A DNA stretch of 51,516 bases from Cristatella mucedo (GCA_009760855.2 WPIO01000176.1:546001-597516), one strand, 5' to 3'; counted from the stretch's first letter, positions 22,638 through 34,412 are shown. Notes: generated from the letters alone by a model not told the origin. Numbers and translations are program-made.

Positions 22638-22898
22638 ACACGCGTGCATGTGAATGCAAGCAATGTTTGCGTGCTTTCGATCTCACCCCTCGCATCTCTC
22701 GTCTGCACCCTGTCTGTCGTCTTGCGTCTGCACCCTGTCGGTCTCGCCTGTGAGTTCCACATCCCGATGACATTGAGTCACCTTGTGGGTTCAATCAGCT
22801 TGACTCTCGTGCTCGAACGGCGGCTGTGACTGCTAGTAAAAAGCTTGTCTAGAGGGTGGAGAGCCTCGGAGGGTCGACGATTCGTCCAAGGACGCACA

Positions 22899-23095
22899 AG
22901 TGAGCCGCATTAGATCACTAGGTAAGGCGGTTGCTTTTCACGACCTCGGCCCCGAGGTCATGGGTTCGAATCCTGTGGTGGGCGATCCTTTATCACCACT
23001 GCAAGCGGTGGTGATAGCCTTCGATGCTCTTCTTTCGCTATACAAAAAGAGGCTGTTAAATCAGCTGGTATTTATGTATTTATATTTATTTAAGG
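22899..23095 (+). mobile_element. SINE-t copy B
   Basis: Head GTGAGCCG, A-box-like CTAGGTAAGGCGG, palindromic arm CGACCTCGGCCCCGAGGTC, B box GGGTTCGAATCC, body hairpin TATCACCAC/GTGGTGATA, then AAAGAGGCTGTTAAATCAGC and a TTTATGTATTTA-type tail. This is the most complete plus-strand copy. Confidence 0.88.
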
Positions 23096-24821
23096 ACGGC
23101 ACGACAAAGTTCTGTAGAAACTAAGGCCATCGGCAATGCATAACCTGGTAATAGCATTCGGGCAGTGCAAACTTGGTAAGCAGCCGCCAATGGTATCAGC
23201 CGCCGTATATGCTCATCTAACCGAGGCAGATCTCTTGCGGAGATACTGCTCTGCCTAGGAGTCTCTTGCAAATCGTACGAAACCACGTCCATAAAAAAGG
23301 CTTTCGGGGGGCCGTGTGCCCAATTCGTTCGCTCTGATTGCGGCAACGAAACACGGCATCTTTCCATCGGGCAGAAAAATTCGCATCATTTTGTTCTTCA
23401 GCTTTGCATCCAAGTCCTCTCTCTAGCCTCTGATAAAGTCGCAGTCTTCCAAACTCAGCGTGGCAGCCTGAGGGCGTAGATAGAGGGATGAGAGAGCAGG
23501 TGGCGAAGCATAAGAATCGCCAGACTTCCTGCTAAACAGTGCTGCTATTTCTGTGGCTGTTGCAGGAATGACTAATATTAGTCTGTGCATGGTGCCTTAC
23601 TGTTGGCCTGTCCCATCTTGACAATTACGGCCGAGCTGTGTGCTTTCAGCTTGAAGAATACTATTGCAGTGCGAATGAGTTAGTGCTGCATTCCCAGCAG
23701 CCTGAGACAGGTCCAAACAGTTAGTAATCGAGCAGGTATTCAACGAGCCTCAGACACAGTGTGCTGATAGTGCACGCTTAGCTATTCCTTAGACCGTGCT
23801 GTCGACAAACCCTAGTCAATAGCTGCATTCAGCCATCGTTACCGGCTACCTGTCTTCCACTGTTGCCACAATCATATCAGTGTTAGGCTATCTTGGTGGC
23901 TCCCAAGTGCTAACTGTTGATCATCACCGCCTCTGCTGCTGTTGCTGCCACTGCTGCCGCTGTCGCCGCTGCTGCCCTTCTCGAATGCCCATAGATCATT
24001 TAAAGCGTCGATTCCCAAGCCTTAGTCGAGCTGATAGCTAAGAACATCTAACAGCGCACCGAAAACTGTTGCCCTCACACGCCGAAGGTCGTCCACCGGT
24101 TGCAAAGCCGTGGATTGGGGCAAGTACGGGTATCAGGTCAAATCTATCAGAATTTAAGACACAGCTATTTTTTCGGTTCTCTCCTATTAGGCCTCCAGGG
24201 CGACCTAGAGGACGATTGCAGTTGCAAGTGACCTTAACTATTAGTCATAATCAGCATAATCGAACAGGCAGCCCCCCATAAAGGGGCAAAGGTACCACCG
24301 TGCTTCATTATGTTAGCAGTAATATTGATCACTTCGGAACTCCTAGCAACACCAAGTCCTTGAAGTTTGTGCTCAAAAAAGCACAATGCTTTTTGAGCAC
24401 ATCATCAGCAAGTTGTGCCGTTCCAGATTTTTCTGCCTATGCCACTTCTAGACTTGGCTAGCTAACGTAGAATTTCCTTAGCACTGGCAACGTCACCAAG
24501 ACCACTGGAGAAACGGAAATGCCCAAGTTTGGTACTTAGCGACTTATCTTGGCACTAATGGATCAAATCTCCCCGGGGCACTTCTACTTCCCGGCGGCTG
24601 CCGAGTAATGAGCTTGGACCCACAATTGGCTGCTATGGCCTTGCAGTGGATTACCCTACCCCATCAAATTGACAAAATCCCAACGGTCTCTAACCCACTC
24701 TGCCCGATTCCGATCGTAAGTGGTGCTTTTGCAGGTAGGCACAGTTGGATCGCGAGCACCAAGGCAGCACACGGTGTTACAAATAGGCTGAAGCAGTTTC
24801 TGAACTAAAGTCCCTTGCTAC
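23096..24821. other. No recognised gene; CTG-like tract and one hairpin
   Basis: An imperfect CTG/CCG triplet tract lies at 23932-23977. A 14-bp hairpin with one bulge lies at 24369-24400 (GTGCTCAAAAAAGCA / TGCTTTTTGAGCAC). No coding support. Confidence 0.45.
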
Positions 24822-25112
24822 CTGCGTAGCACTCGTAGCCGTGCTACTCCTTGTCGAAGTCTGACATGATCACCCGGCGAGTCTGGCTCCTCGAGGCACT
24901 CGAGGCACGGCAGACGTGACGCCTCGGACGCTCGCTCAGGCAGTACGGCCAGGCAGTACGGCTCCCGCGGCAGGCGATCGCGGCCGACGAAGAGCCGCCT
25001 TGATAGCAGCGAGTCCGTGTCCTCAGCATAAAACGAGCATTCGACGGCCACAGAGGGCTTTCGCACTATGTACAGCACTGGCCGTGGCATGCATGCGACA
25101 AACGTTGCAGGA
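24822..25112 (-). CDS. Candidate host internal exon (weak to moderate)
   Basis: On the minus strand a frame opens right after CGTTCTTAG| (AG at 25114-25113) and stays open to GCAG|GTAGC (GT at 24821-24820), where the in-frame stop overlaps the donor. The interval is 291 bp (97 codons) and phase-symmetric: one base enters and two leave. Codon third positions are strongly G/C, unlike the flanks, and the region is CpG-rich. The peptide includes VLYIVRKPSVAVECSFYAED and RLFVGRDRLPREPYCLAVLP. I recognise no domain. The acceptor lacks a strong pyrimidine tract. It could also be an unknown transposon fragment. Confidence 0.33.
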
Positions 25113-25542
25113 CTAAGAACGACTGACTAATGAATAGGTACGCTGTATCCTATTCCTACAGGTTGTAGTTCACGAACCGCAAATAATCTCTAGGACTGCC
25201 ACAATCTCGGCGACATGGGTTTCAATTGTCCACTCGTCCTCCTTAGATTAACCTCTCCCTCGGCTGGGAAAATAAAACAAGCCTAATATATCCAAGTATG
25301 GCGAGTGTCTACGTTTGGCTTAGACATCTCGGCAGGCTCTAACGCAAGTCGCTACCAAGGTTTCTGAAACGCCGTCCTTGCAACTGTGGCTGTGGTCGTC
25401 TTGTCTTCACGTTTGTCACCGACAGCCATAACTGCCACGAGCTGGACTTTAGCACAACTTGTGAACCCCTGACGTTTCAGACGTTCAGGTTGTCAGCACT
25501 TCACTTGGCTGCATGTGGGCAAGTGCCTTAAGATGAGGGCGC
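25113..25542. other. No recognised gene
   Basis: Unassigned. It would be intron if the 24822-25112 exon candidate is real. Confidence 0.4.
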
Positions 25543-25621
25543 TAATAATAATAATAATAATAATAATAATGCACTTGATAAAGCGCCCTCAGAGAACTTA
25601 ATCTCTTCCTGGGCGCTTTAC
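25543..25621 (-). mobile_element. Tail-only L-ATT unit
   Basis: Long (ATT)n tail followed by GCACTTGATAAAGCGCCC and the hairpin. Similarity stops right after GGGCGCTTTAC. Confidence 0.85.
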
Positions 25622-25923
25622 TAAATCAATATATACTTGAACCAATCTCAAAACTACATTATGACCATTAAACCTAACACAATGTTCTAAATCTCAGAAC
25701 GTGTGCCTCCATGTGCTGCTGCGAAAGCAATCGCTTGCGCTGAGACTTTTCACGTTCATCCCTTGCATGCCTTACCAGTCCAGCGATAAAGAGTTATACC
25801 CATAGTCTACTTACATAGCACGATGCTGTCCTTAGCATGGAATAGTCTCTTCCAGGGCCACTCTGGGCCACATGCGCACCGAAAACCACTTAAGCTTTAG
25901 GCTTACTGTAGAAAACTACCGTG

Positions 25924-26640
25924 GATGTGATGTAATGTAACTCCACACTCAGCCACAAAGATTAGGTGGGTGTTACGAGGGGGATTTATGTAGCTCACTC
26001 AAAGCCCAAGTGGCTTTCCGTACGCATTTCCGGTATCCAACAGATTTCATCCAACGAAGCTAAGAGAAAGTAAGAAAAATAGCTGAGTCAGGAGGATGGT
26101 TGAGGAAGTGTTTAGCATGGGAGTATTAGCTCAGGAAGGCTGGAAAGGATTTGCCTCAATCGGCGGCAGCGGTTGAGTTGATGTCATTGCGTTGGAATTG
26201 CGGAAGTGAGTTCCACAAACTGGTGAGCAGTTCAGCTAGGTAAGGAGGAGCCAAGCCGTGGCCTTAGCCTTTTGAGACAGCGTAAGAACACTACTCGGTA
26301 TCAGTTGATCAACCGGAAGCCACTAAAGATCCTTCAGCAAAGGAGAGCGACACACGCTCGAACCTCTGGGAGTACGTGTACGCAGCCTCGCAGCCACATT
26401 CAAAACCCACTGCCCAGTGTCCTTATTGCTTTCTTCCGAAGCCCAGCCAAAATGGAATTGCAATAACCTAGCTGAAACAAAGCAAGGGAGCAAGTTAAAT
26501 TTTTTGAACAACATCCACTTAACACTTTTGGTTTTGAAGTGTTACGGGCAGATACATGAGGGCTACAATGTACCAGCCATAGCCTACCACCCGCTAGTTG
26601 GAATACCAGAGTGCAACTGCTTAATATCACTTATGACATA
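25924..26640 (-). mobile_element. L-ATTAC LINE 3' fragment, copy c
   Basis: On the minus strand, the RT thumb segment LGYCNSILAGLRKKAIRTLG is followed, across frameshifts, by WNSLPQFQRND, HFLNHPPDSAIFLTFS and KSVGYRK, then GTGGAGTTACATTACATC as the tail. LDYCNSLLAGLP-like and WNSLP segments are general to CR1/L2-like LINEs. The C-terminal peptide is shared with copies a and b. Confidence 0.75.
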
Positions 26641-26889
26641 TCAGGTTGCTATTGGTCGCAAACCTGGAGCAGCTAATCTGAGTACCTCGTTCCGGTTTCG
26701 AACAATATCCTAGTATCTGCCGCTGCTCCTAACTCTTGCTAGCAGCTCTTCGTGTACTTATCCATGTATAGGTCAGTTCCGTGGCTTTAAAATGAATCTA
26801 CTGCATAATAAATCTAAATATATTAATAAAAAATCAAATTTCAATACATATTTATTTCCTTCTCTTGCGATCGGAGGGAGTGGCGTGTC

Positions 26890-26893
<4 letters not shown>

Positions 26894-26921
<28 letters not shown>

Positions 26922-26977
26922 GCACTTGATAAAGCGCCCTCAGAGAACTCAATCTCTTTCTAGGCGCTTTACATTTA
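26894..26977 (-). mobile_element. Tail-only L-ATT unit
   Basis: (ATT)n, GCACTTGATAAAGCGCCC, hairpin, then GGCGCTTTACATTT; no further LINE similarity. Confidence 0.85.
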
Positions 26978-27048
26978 TCTAACCTGCAACTGCAGCCGGA
27001 CCCCCTCACCATCCCAACATTAATAATACTAATGTCTTTTGTTTAACA

Positions 27049-27410
27049 CAGGAGTCGGCAAACTTTTTGGACATTTAGGGGGTCAAGAAGGTACACTAAG
27101 CCAGAAGAAACCACGCCCACTCCGCCGGTTTCACGGAGTGGGCGTGGCGAGACCAACGAAGAGTCGTAAGAGACGCGAACGGCAACTGTAGAGGTAGACG
27201 TAAAGCGTCCCTCTCGGTCAGACGCTCCTGTTTCAAGTCATGAAAATAAACGCGGGCCACAACTTGAGCCGAAACAGCAGTGGGAACGAAACCACGACAA
27301 CTCAATGAGGCCGGATCCATCAATAAATTGCTAGGGGGCCACTATGCCGAACTGGAGCACTAGCTAGGCCGTATCTGGCTGGCCTAAAGGCCGGAGTTAG
27401 CCGTCCTCTG
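27049..27410. mobile_element. hAT-type MITE
   Basis: The left end CAGGAGTCGGCAAACT and the reverse complement of the right end, CAGAGGACGGCTAACT, match at 12 of 16 positions. Both fit the CAGRG-type hAT terminus. Flanks GTTTAACA (27041-27048) and GTTTAGTG (27411-27418) could be a decayed 8-bp target duplication. At 362 bp it cannot encode a transposase. A 75-residue minus frame (27096-27323) lies inside without known similarity. Confidence 0.7.
27111..27147. repeat. Perfect 14-bp hairpin inside the hAT MITE
   Basis: CCACGCCCACTCCG at 27111-27124 is complementary to 27134-27147 with a 9-base loop. Each arm contains a CCACGCCC/GGGCGTGG box of the kind bound by KLF/SP zinc-finger proteins; any binding is inferred. 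Confidence 0.85.
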
Positions 27411-28034
27411 GTTTAGTGCCTTCCGAGAACCAAATCTTTACTCGGGCACGATTTTACTCTGACGTTGCACGAGAAGCAGCAGCAGACAAGAGCTAACGTT
27501 GAGCTTTGAGGTACCGAGCTTTGAGAAAAAAGCAAAATAAAAAAGTATCTCGCGCTTTTACAAGCTTGCAAAAGCACACCAGCAGACACTCTGGACCAAG
27601 AGTTAGCGGAGTATCTGTTGAGTAACATTCATGGAATCATGCGTAGGCAGGCATGCAAAGCCTGCAGAAACAAGACCAATTTCGTTAAGGTACACACGGA
27701 AAGCTGAGCGGAACTGATCCGCGTTTGCCCGAGAAAGAGATTATTTAAATTCAATGCAATAGCGACAATAGCCACAAGCTAACTCTTGACGCTCCGTGCA
27801 TACCAATTGCCGCTTGATCGCCAAATGGTTACAATTTCTTGTGAGAAACTGTGACGCGGCTAGAAACCGAGGACCGTGCGGTGCTAGAGCACAAAGAGAG
27901 AGCAAGCCGGTTTGATAGGTAAGATGACGCAATGACCGAATGACGCAACCAGGAGACCAGGGACATGATCTTAAAGTCAGCTCCATGCAGGATAGAGAGC
28001 CAGTGATGCTGCTCACAAACAAGTGCAGCAATGT
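27411..28034. other. No recognised gene
   Basis: Unassigned sequence between the MITE and the octamer array. Confidence 0.4.
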
Positions 28035-28197
28035 GTCATGCCGTCATGCCGTCATGCCGTCATGCCGTCATGCCGTCATGCCGTCATGCCGTCATGCCGT
28101 CATGCCGTCATGCCGTCATGCCGTCATGCCGTCATGCCGTCATGCCGTCATGCCGTCATGCCGTCATGCCGTCATGCCGTCATGCCGTCATGCCGTC
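28035..28197. repeat. Octamer tandem array (GTCATGCC)20
   Basis: Twenty perfect 8-bp units and a partial one. Because three units make 24 bp without a stop, all three forward frames are open and give permutations of one 8-residue peptide, while the reverse strand contains TGA. The arrays of Met/Pro/Ser/Cys/Arg/His residues are therefore a by-product of the repeat. Confidence 0.95.
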
Positions 28198-28237
28198 GAC
28201 GACTGACCACACAGTTTTTGCACAAGTTGCAGGCAAT

Positions 28238-28912
28238 TAATAACAATAGTAATAATAATGCATTTGATATAGCGCCCACTGAGAACTTGATCTCTTTCTA
28301 GGCACTTTATATTTGCTGCAAAGAAAGCATGATCGAATGGTTAGTGGTATCATGATCGATAAACAAAAAGACTAGCAAGTTTGGTTAGTAGCAGCATTCG
28401 CAGTGTGAGCGCGAATAAGCACAGTTAAGGGCACACAGTAAAGGGAATTGCAGTAATTTAGATGCCACGTCACAAACACGTAAACTATCTTGGCCGTCCT
28501 ACTATTGTTTAAGCAGCCCCAAATTCGACATAGTTCCTTAGCTGAAAGTTGGCAGACTTGCCAGTGGAGGCCACTCGCCTGCCCAATGACCGGTAGTTTT
28601 GAAATGGCGTGCCTTGACTACCGGAAATAGTCGCTGTAGAGAAGATTGATATAAACTAATCTTAAGAGGTGGGGTCTGGCAACTTCATGGGGCATTAGAC
28701 TTGTCTAAGACTATTACGCTGGTCGTATCGTCGTTTAACTTCCGGAAGTTAGAGGCCACTCAGGTGTAAATGTCGTCGATGCATACTACAAGTGAAGTAA
28801 GTCAGATGCAAATCAACGCTTCGAAGGGTCCAAGGATAGGAATAAAGGCATGTCATCTGCATAGAAATGAAAGCCAATATTGTCTTTGGTGATGATGTCG
28901 GCCATAAAAAAT

Positions 28913-28964
<52 letters not shown>

Positions 28965-29700
28965 AATATTGAAGAGAAGCGAGCCCAATACTAAAACCAG
29001 AGGACCCCTACTTTAAAGTCTCCCTCTAGGATCAATAGCCATTCATACATCTACAATCTTAATCTGTCTCTGAGGTAGGACCTGGCCCATTCGGCACTGT
29101 CGCTGTGATACCCAAGTGTGTCGTTAAGCGTTCCTAATAGGATCTTGTGGTAAACGGTGTCGGGTTCGGCCATAAGATCGTGTAGAACTAGATGAGAGGC
29201 CCTATCGGGATCAGCATTATTCGTTAGGTCAATGTATCAGCAACAGAGCTGTTTCTGAGGAATGATTATAAAACTAAATCGTGCTTCGAACTTGATGAAC
29301 TGATCCAATCGCGTAGTTTGATGGGTCACCACTTGTTTGATTCTCTTGGTTAAGTGCTGCAAAGGAGATATTGAAGGTGACTTACTTAGGATGATCACGA
29401 TTTAGGGTCGACTTTTCAATTGTATCGCCGGACGAAAGCAGATTACAGGGAGGCAACAGGGACGTACCGATAGCCGGTGACATGTATACAGTTGCTGCTC
29501 CATTAAACAGCAGCAGCAGGTCTGTGCACCTCGTGAGGAGGAGTGTTGAGACGGGGTCAAGAAGGCGAGTGTAGTTGACAGCCGCGGAGACAAATCTATC
29601 CACGAGTTCAATAGAGACCGCCATAATGAAAGAGGAGAGAGAGAAAGGGCCATGTTCGGTTGCAGTTTGGCTATGGCTGTCAGTGAGGGAAACAACGTTT
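28238..29700 (-). mobile_element. Old divergent L-ATT copy
   Basis: The minus strand starts with an imperfect ATT tail and hairpin, followed by 3' UTR, a decayed thumb, the RT core and the pre-RT linker. Recognisable pieces are LLFNIYSLSL, ADIITKDNIGFHFYADD-like codons in shifted frames, and LLDPVSTLLLTRC before the RT. A GA microsatellite splits the RT at 28913-28962. It is strongly decayed. Confidence 0.7.
28913..28962. repeat. (GA)n microsatellite inside RT coding sequence
   Basis: About 25 AG units sit exactly where intact copies carry CTCTCCCTCT (encoding the LPL of YTLPLAD on the coding strand). The flanks on both sides are recognisable RT. Confidence 0.9.
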
Positions 29701-31279
29701 TAATCCGCTCTGCCTAATCTATCGAGTGTGTGGAGGCACGCTCTGATAAGTCACCGTTAGAATCACTAGGCATCACGCTCGTTATAAAATGGTCAAGATA
29801 GTGGTATATACATTTTCGCTCGCAGATCATATTGCGATTGGTTCAAACTGCTCGTCAATGCAATGTGGACTCGCCCTTAGCTAAAATATACTATGCTGCC
29901 TAAAATCATCCTCGAATGTCAACCGGTGACCAGTGAATTCCGACTTTTGGATGCCTTATCGAGCATACATTTTATTCTTTTACTTTCTTTCGTGGCCAGC
30001 AGTTCGCCGACTGGGGGCTAACAGACCCGTAGGTTAGTCGTGAGGTGCAAAATCAAGCCGTACGTCGGCTAGCGACGGGCTGTAGCGTTGCGTCAAGCAC
30101 TGCGCACCCAATGTCAGGATTCGCACTTTCGATTGTTGCGAAGCATGTTGTGAGATGACTCCACGCACTGCCTGTAAGCCCCGGAGTGCTGGGCTAGACC
30201 CCGGCACCCGAAAGGTGATATCCTAGCACCGAGTTAGCCAACCAATAGCTAGCCACTCAGAGGCAATTTTTGACCAATCTCCTATTGCTCTCGCTCTGCA
30301 ATTTCTTCCGGAGCAATCCAGCACTTAGGCAAAGAACCACCCAGTGAACCAGCAGAACTAATTATTAATGAGCTTTGAACTGCTGATGATACAATGCGCT
30401 TGCTCAAGGTTGCCTGAATTCAATGTGAAATTACAATACTGTGTTTGTACCCCGGCTCTAAGTGTTTCTGTAAGCCACTTCGTAATTTGGTAGTGCCAAG
30501 TGTACGCTTGTAGAAAGGGAAGTTCGGTTCATATTAGCACAAATTAAACTCATGAAAACAGCCAGTCAATTTATCTATCGATTAATGCATAACTCCAGTA
30601 CTTAGGAAATCAACCTGGCAGTGTCCGCATAGGACTTCCGCAGCAGTCGCCGGTATTTGTGCAATACTTGCAGGAGCATAGCCAAAATCATTGTAGAATG
30701 AGCCGGACCTTTACTTTTCGACTGGCATTTAGAAATGACACCGGAGACACTCCGATGTCAGAGACAATCGAAGGCCGCTCCGCAACCTGAGTAACTGATA
30801 TCCATACAGAATGAAAGGCTGATTCAGTCAAATGACACTGAGTTAATACGAAGCCGCCGCCTTGGCCTTGTCGGTCTCAGCTGTCGGATCTGGTCTGGTT
30901 GCTGCTGATTTCATTAGCTTGTTGCTGCCGATGTGCCAATCTCTCTCTTTGCAATGATCGAAAGGAAGCTGAAGTTTGCAAGCTCAAGTGACCAAGTAAG
31001 AATTCAGTGCCAGCCGACCGCGTTTTGCCGCCAGCCAGCTGTTTCCTCGAGGGCGTGTACAGAGTGTTCGCCGAATGCTGTGCCTTCAGGTACTCAGTCA
31101 CCACCAAGTTTGTCGACAGCAGCACTGCAGGCCCGTCTTCGAGGCCCCTAAAGTGAATTTAAAAGCGAGTCCCATTTCGTCAATCGTCTACTTGCAAATA
31201 AAGTAAATCTCTTTGGCACGGAGACGTCTCGATAGCTGAGGTGGCCTGAAGGATTAGCACTTTGGTGTTCCGTATGCTA
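29701..31279. other. No recognised gene
   Basis: About 1.6 kb with no family resemblance. Short frames at 30877-31151 overlap on both strands without support. Confidence 0.45.
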
Positions 31280-31379
31280 CCTCCATGTAAGGGGCGACAA
31301 CCTCCATGTAAGGGGCGACAACCTCCATGTAAGGGGCGACAACCCGTCGGCCCCGTCGGCCCCGTCGGCCCCGTCGGCT
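31280..31379. repeat. Two adjacent minisatellites (21-bp x3, 9-bp x4)
   Basis: Three 21-bp units beginning CCTCCATGTAAGGGGC lie at 31280-31342. Four CGTCGGCCC-type 9-bp units follow at 31343-31379. On the minus strand the second gives GPT triplets; that resembles collagen by chance. Confidence 0.9.
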
Positions 31380-32262
31380 CCAATTCCTGCTGCTGAGCTC
31401 ATCCAGTCGTTCTCCTCGCACGTGCATACACACTCGCACACCCCATTCGCGAGAGCGCATGCCACGTGACTTTCTTTCGTAACTTGCAAGTGCAAAAAAA
31501 TTCATAGACGACATAAGCAGCATGTTCAGGAGCCTAACCGAAGCCCGCTTGGTTCTCGAGACCGCCAATGGCTTGAGGATGTAGAAGGCGGAGCCCGGAG
31601 CTGTCAAGCTTCTACATCTCAGAACGTAAGAAAGAAGCTTCGGCCGCTGTCGTGCCAGTAGCTGTCGTCGCTGTAAAGGAAAGGCCCAATATGCAAGCAG
31701 AAGAGTTGTAGTCGAGGCGGCACAAGCTAGTGTTCGTACATGCTGGCTTCATAGCGGTTACACAAAGCAGGTCGTCCAATTGTTCCTATGCATTGCAATC
31801 TCGATCTGCAGGCGTCGACTAGTAAGTGGATCTGAGCAGAATCGCTGAGTAACGCTCAATCCGAGCTGTGCAGCCGTGCAGGTTACGAGCTACATAGCTC
31901 GCGGAGCTATGCGAACCGAAGTCGTACCAAGCGAAGGTGTTGCGAGCGAGATGTGCTGGCATTAAGCAACGCTTTGAAAGTTACCGAACAACCGAGCTGA
32001 TGAGCTGGCGCGGCGCTCGTCGGATGACCGTCGGATGAAAACGTGCAGGTCACTCGCACCGAATGATCAGCGCTGTTTTGAATGTTCTCGCTGAGAAGAT
32101 AGGAACTCATCTTGTCGACTACTCGACCTGCACCCTCGTTTCAGACGGTAGGCAAGTCGAAAGCCGCTTTCCAAGTGCGACTCCGTATGAGTTGTGATTG
32201 CGTTTACCCACCTGGCTGCAAAAGAAAGGAATGAGTACATTGCAAAGCAGGGAATAACAGGA
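31380..32262. other. No recognised gene; small hairpin
   Basis: A CATAGCTC-GCG-GAGCTATG hairpin lies at 31893-31911. Otherwise unassigned. Confidence 0.45.
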
Positions 32263-32325
32263 ATAATAATAATAATAATTTGATAAAGCGTCCTCGGAGT
32301 ACTCAATCTCTATCTAGCCGCTAAA
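32263..32325 (-). mobile_element. Tail-only L-ATT unit, degraded
   Basis: AATAATAATAATAATT, TGATAAAGCGTCCTCGG, ACTCAATCTCTATCTAG; the distal hairpin arm is damaged. Confidence 0.75.
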
Positions 32326-34306
32326 GCCACTAGAGCATAGAGTAGAGCATCATCAACCGGGCTGGCTTAGTTCAAAGAACGAGGCTACCTGTTTTGGGCA
32401 ACTGAAGTGCTACACGAGCCATGACGACGGATGGCCTAACCAGCTATGCCGGCCGGTACAGTCGACAGCTTCAGGGGAAAGTACAAGGAGTTGGGAATTG
32501 TGCCCCACCCCTGCACGTTCTGTCTCCCTAAAAGCGAATTAATGTATCACTCTCATTGACTAATGGAATGACCGGCATCCAAATTAAAGCGACCAAAAAG
32601 AGGAAAATGAGCTGTCTTTTTATATAGCCAAAGCTGATATATCGTGACCTTCTGATGACCTGAAAAGGTCAAGTTATTCAACGAAAGGTCACTGGTGCTA
32701 AACCAAACCTGGTTATCTTTTCAAATCAATAGATTCAATACTATACACTGTGAAAAACGCCAAACCCATCAAAATAGGCAACAGATTTGATTTAGTTGAC
32801 GTAAAACCTAAGAAGGAAATAAAAAACGGATTGCATGTCAAACTGCGAATACATCAGCAAAATCAAGTTCGAGGACGTTTAAGGACATGTGTAGCTATAC
32901 TTACCTAACCTAAAACTAAGACGATCTTGGCATTAACGTAAAAAAGTTGTGCCCAGTTTACATTTAAAGTGTCACGTCGATCGGATTACAATTCGCCAAT
33001 CTAAAGATTTAAAATATACCACTACCACGGTGAGGAAAACACTCCTATAAGACGACCGATGATGGAAAATCATGCAAATGATGACGTAAAGTCCGAGTTC
33101 TTGGTTTGTCGTCATACAACTTTGAAGAGCATACCCGAGGAGTCGTGAACTTCAAATTTCACGTTGATTGGATAATTAGTAGCTATATGTGCGACATTGG
33201 CAAGACACATGAGTAGAATGGTGACAGATGGTTTAGAGAGACAAAAGGCATGGTTGTCATCGAACTAGTTGTATCTAATAAGGTCCAATATGCACGAGAT
33301 ACGGCAGCAATGGTGTGCGCGCACAAAAATCTCATAAAATCCTAAGCTTCAAGTTGATCGGTCCACTATTGTCGGAAGTACTGCATCTGTAAGGTAGAAC
33401 GGGTGGAGTACAAAGCGCTGGCGGCGGATTGTAAGGGTGGATGGTTGGGGAAGGCTAGCTAGAAAAGTGCGCCAGTGCTACGCGTCGTAAAAATAATTAA
33501 ATAAGTAGGTACGGACGCACTTTCGGACTTAGTCAGCCCTACAAGACCCTTAGGAATCGCTAGCCCAGCGTGCAAACGCGTGGCACATTTCCAGTATGAG
33601 GGCTGCGTTTTCGTCTCGGTCAGCAGTTTCAGGCGCTTTCGCGTAGACAAATCGCAGCTACAAAAGGCATAAATGAGAAGCTTAAATCACCTTTATTTTC
33701 TTTGAGTACAATTGAGTCAGCATTTGCAGACTGATTCGGAGTGAACGACACGCTAGTTCGACGCTGTATCCAGTAGGTGAAGATTATTGCCATAGGTGGA
33801 GATAATTACCCTCTGGAATAGCACCTTACCACTCCTTAAACATTTTGAGACTAAGTGCAACGGTTAACAATATCGACTGAACGAAATCTCCTCACGTCTG
33901 GTATGACATGTAGTTCGCGCCCTTTTTTGCACAGTTCTTCCTACGGAAAGCGAATGTCTGAGTGACACATTGTGCACCAGCATTGAATTCAAAGGTGAAG
34001 TGATTTTAAAGTAGTTAAAACAAGCCAGCTGAACGCGATATTCTTTATGTAGTCAAAAATAGAAATATCGCAGTCGGCTCAAGTGCTCTGTCGTGGCGTT
34101 AATGCTGCTTTGAGGTTTCAACCTGAGAGTTCTCGTTTTTGGTTGTAGAAACTCGCAAGGCTTTGATATCTCGAAGACGCTGCCCTGGGCTCCATTGCTT
34201 TCTGGATGCTGAGATTTGTTTAGAGAGGCCGGCGTGCGTACCAGCTGCAGCGCTTTCACGGCATTCCGTGTGCCTGCACCTGCACCATCAATCAGCAGTC
34301 ACTTGG
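32326..34306. other. No recognised gene; motif recurring about every 190 bp
   Basis: A TTTCACGTTGATTGGATAA-like motif occurs near 32970, 33158 and 33348, suggesting an old tandem array with a period of about 190 bp. AAGGTCA-type motifs occur at about 32645-32700. No coding support. Confidence 0.4.
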
Positions 34307-34383
34307 GAGCAAATGTAAAGTGCCTAGAAAGAAATTTAGTTCTCTGACGGTGCTATAACAAATGTATTATTATTACTATTATT
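34307..34383 (+). mobile_element. Tail-only L-ATT unit (variant tail subfamily)
   Basis: GAGCAAATGTAAAGTGCC, hairpin, then ATAACAAATGTATTATTATT. It shares the CAAATGTATTATT end with 13393-14519. Copy C of SINE-t begins 30 bp downstream. Confidence 0.85.
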
Positions 34384-34412
34384 TCATTGCGACGTGCTCA
34401 GCTCATCTGCTT

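Noticed and set aside
22202-22829. Cys/Val and His/Thr frames of 186-201 residues
   Set aside because: Produced by the (TG)n blocks; flanks show no family.
28035-28197. CRISPR array
   Set aside because: Units are 8 bp with no spacers, and the context is eukaryotic.
28023-28301. Met-Pro-Ser-Cys-Arg-His repeat protein
   Set aside because: An octamer repeat that is open in all forward frames explains it.
31180-31383. Collagen-like GPT repeat on the minus strand
   Set aside because: Only four 9-bp units beside a 21-bp minisatellite; too short and without flanking coding signal.
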